DNA of 15,299 nt from JBBIVP01 sp037439705 [NCBI: bacterium] (GTDB taxonomy: Bacteria; JBBIVP01). Made by a program: the position numbers and the translations under genes. Numbering within the stretch: position 1 is the first letter of the stretch; each line of letters opens with the position of its first letter. Shown here piece by piece: positions 14,901-15,299 of the stretch. The notes under the pieces were generated by a model. The model saw nothing but the letters and a program-made list of their open reading frames with translations. It was not told the DNA's origin and ran no database searches. The stretch is from contig JBBIVP010000029.1 in NCBI GenBank assembly GCA_037439705.1, positions 1 through 15,299 on the forward strand, given 5' to 3'.

Positions 14901-15299
14901 ATGCTATCAGGAACAAATGGTGGGCTCGTTGAAATAAAGGCAACAGACTTCAACCTCATCAATCCCTCTGACTGGCTTGGAATCTTCTTAAGGCTTGAAG
15001 GAAGACTGAATGCTCTTGCACTTATTGAGATGCTTGAGGGAGGTATACTTGATAGTCTCCTTGGAGGTCTTGGTTTGAGCCCGTCTGCTGGATTCGATGG
15101 CTTCAATCCACCAGAAACAAGGATAATCCCTGCTGAAAAACTATCCGCAATGGATGCGGGATTTGTCTTTGATGCATATGATGATTATGATACAGGCGAT
15201 ACAGTGAGATATGCATGGAGGCTTGATAAAGGCTTCTGGACACCATTCACAAACATAAGGAATGTTTCTTTCAGCCACCTCTATGAAGGAAATCACATC
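11916..15299 (+). CDS. large secreted Cys/Asp-rich protein, possible BPI/TULIP-like lipid-binding fold (partial, 3' end off window)
   Basis: The frame is open for 1128 codons to the window edge. A Sec signal peptide (charged start, hydrophobic core, likely cleavage LYA/H after residue 22) sends it out of the cytoplasm. The mature part holds 30 cysteines, is rich in Asp, Gly, Thr and Pro, and has few Lys, unlike its neighbours. Segments resemble BPI/LBP/CETP proteins in order: GVRLTNAGLDYLERLINDVL (56-75) like the first helix; LLPFLEAQVMARLQDVFTC (456-474) like the N-barrel's second helix with its cysteine; YHLGLGIHHNFFSRAITSII then KSGALCLTI (683-711) like the start of the C-barrel; and DLNSILSNLIPTILSMAIG (910-928) like its closing helix. 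Asp-rich loops (D93-E104, D340-D348) look like calcium sites. From about residue 1069 (YAWRLDKGFWTPF at 1099-1111) an Ig/FN3-like domain begins. The start has AGGAGGTG 5 nt upstream. Secretion is clear; the fold call is tentative. Confidence 0.85.
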   Translation, partial: MKRLCEVLVAVGVVLLAANLYAHTTIQKGPQLPSATGNLQSDYGRSYVDLEPTIMGVRLTNAGLDYLERLINDVLQDPNLLEYVDCIVKGMLDADTGDGTDEVEWNLQTDSCDDTGGRYDPGAVLEPTCISVPIVGSFCLMLLVMDDPLDTGDRILEWHINTTTNIGDDFPRLDFVPDTRTNKILRYAGESDAAHDYDDSLDLRIYIADIILDTVFTNPTPITTPQYPSATSDTCSSTLQDGPACLGDATCGEQDVQDYYDPATDISNYVNAWARLVIGCYDGPTAGLDPAEQIAEDLCSGTQAPLILSTSIRAGLSYDDRTHINYSADDGSPDSGAWCDPDRDADNDFGLNGCHLKALDVNIAGLDLYANVYFQFDRNANRVCATCPDVFGDRVGDGLTEFTGNPGPSSCCGAANNDCSTFSTEVKAFCDRNGNDLCNDPYDDPNYNPTQQVAGLLPFLEAQVMARLQDVFTCDCLYGTFPGGNDGDICTPDTNECVNPQTGQSRAGTNATCGDEDYPANDPGCVGYYLASTLRMNLSPTLDTISFDHPLTSATDPIYIDAGIRTDMWADSVGVLLPGDLGLDLYYTWNGGTETAPNLEPMTSCVTLQTFASPQYTGPITPVVSELCYDQRYFNLPGYSCTVTEMTTGVEGSDEVFNSDQATAEFKPYKVNPQPATTNAYTYHLGLGIHHNFFSRAITSIIKSGALCLTINGNTPTIGEFITGILNTGTFGLLMPKLSEIYGDDNYMEIRLVPSFKRPEPADYGPDFETAFPPQTTGPLTPFSDKIGDVPFILTGGYSIAVLNPNYPQFPTAVTTDTADLTVGIPHLRLDFHVVDDVGDANRAFGLDFGMLLGVDLELLRDDSAFDQRTFPGGITMVTGRIIHAGVSLSSAVNYYLEYYEALSGLGRQDLNSILSNLIPTILSMAIGLTADIGLDLGAVLPVPLTIRTVDDGVCTGPNQAANPGQTCPAASILPYGPARPLMPGSAITWNAPLYMLSGTNGGLVEIKATDFNLINPSDWLGIFLRLEGRLNALALIEMLEGGILDSLLGGLGLSPSAGFDGFNPPETRIIPAEKLSAMDAGFVFDAYDDYDTGDTVRYAWRLDKGFWTPFTNIRNVSFSHLYEGNHI

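Noticed and set aside
12036-15106. Several minus-strand and alternative-frame open frames of 60-130 codons under the large secreted protein
   Set aside because: The plus frame from 11916 is open for 1128 codons with a signal peptide and ribosome binding site; the others are shadows rich in Ser, His, Arg and Gln without starts of their own.

Overview
The window is about 15.3 kb of AT-rich bacterial DNA, densely packed with genes. Lipid A genes (lpxD, lpxA), an OmpH/Skp-type periplasmic chaperone, and both lipoprotein and Sec signal peptides point to a diderm (Gram-negative-type) bacterium. Arg codons are mostly AGA/AGG, ATA is common for Ile, and most proteins are rich in Lys and Glu. That composition resembles deep-branching thermophilic lineages, but I cannot name a phylum from sequence alone.

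Left part (1-3872), all on the minus strand. Reading in the direction of transcription: a small coiled-coil protein with a C-terminal membrane anchor, whose N-terminus appears to be broken by a one-base frameshift; a lipoprotein with a glycosidase-like TIM-barrel; ispG of the MEP isoprenoid pathway; and, behind its own promoter, an FkbM-type methyltransferase fused to a coiled coil. That coiled coil is built from 63-bp (21-residue, three-heptad) tandem repeats and runs off the left edge of the window.

Middle part (4027-11749), plus strand. This is one tightly packed run of nine genes with overlapping or nearly abutting ends: ompH, lpxD, lpxA, a PaaG-like crotonase, rmlA (long form), a short rmlC-like cupin, rmlB, rmlD and ugd. 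It joins the first acyl-transfer steps of lipid A synthesis to production of dTDP-6-deoxy-sugar (probably dTDP-L-rhamnose) and UDP-glucuronate, so it reads as an outer-membrane/LPS supply operon. The crotonase is the unexpected member. The minus-strand and plus-strand runs diverge from the 154-bp gap 3873-4026.

Right part (11750-15299). After a 166-bp gap with a good sigma-70-type promoter, a leader hairpin and a strong ribosome binding site, a very large secreted protein begins and stays open to the right edge (1128 codons seen). It is rich in Cys, Asp, Gly, Thr and Pro, and poor in Lys. Several segments, in the right order, resemble the BPI/LBP/CETP (TULIP) lipid-binding fold, and an Ig/FN3-like domain starts at the end of the window. 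If correct, this is a bacterial surface or secreted lipid-binding protein, and it is the most interesting object here.

No rRNA, tRNA, CRISPR array, IS element or phage gene was seen. No gene-free stretch exceeds 300 bp; the largest gaps are 3873-4026 and 11750-11915.
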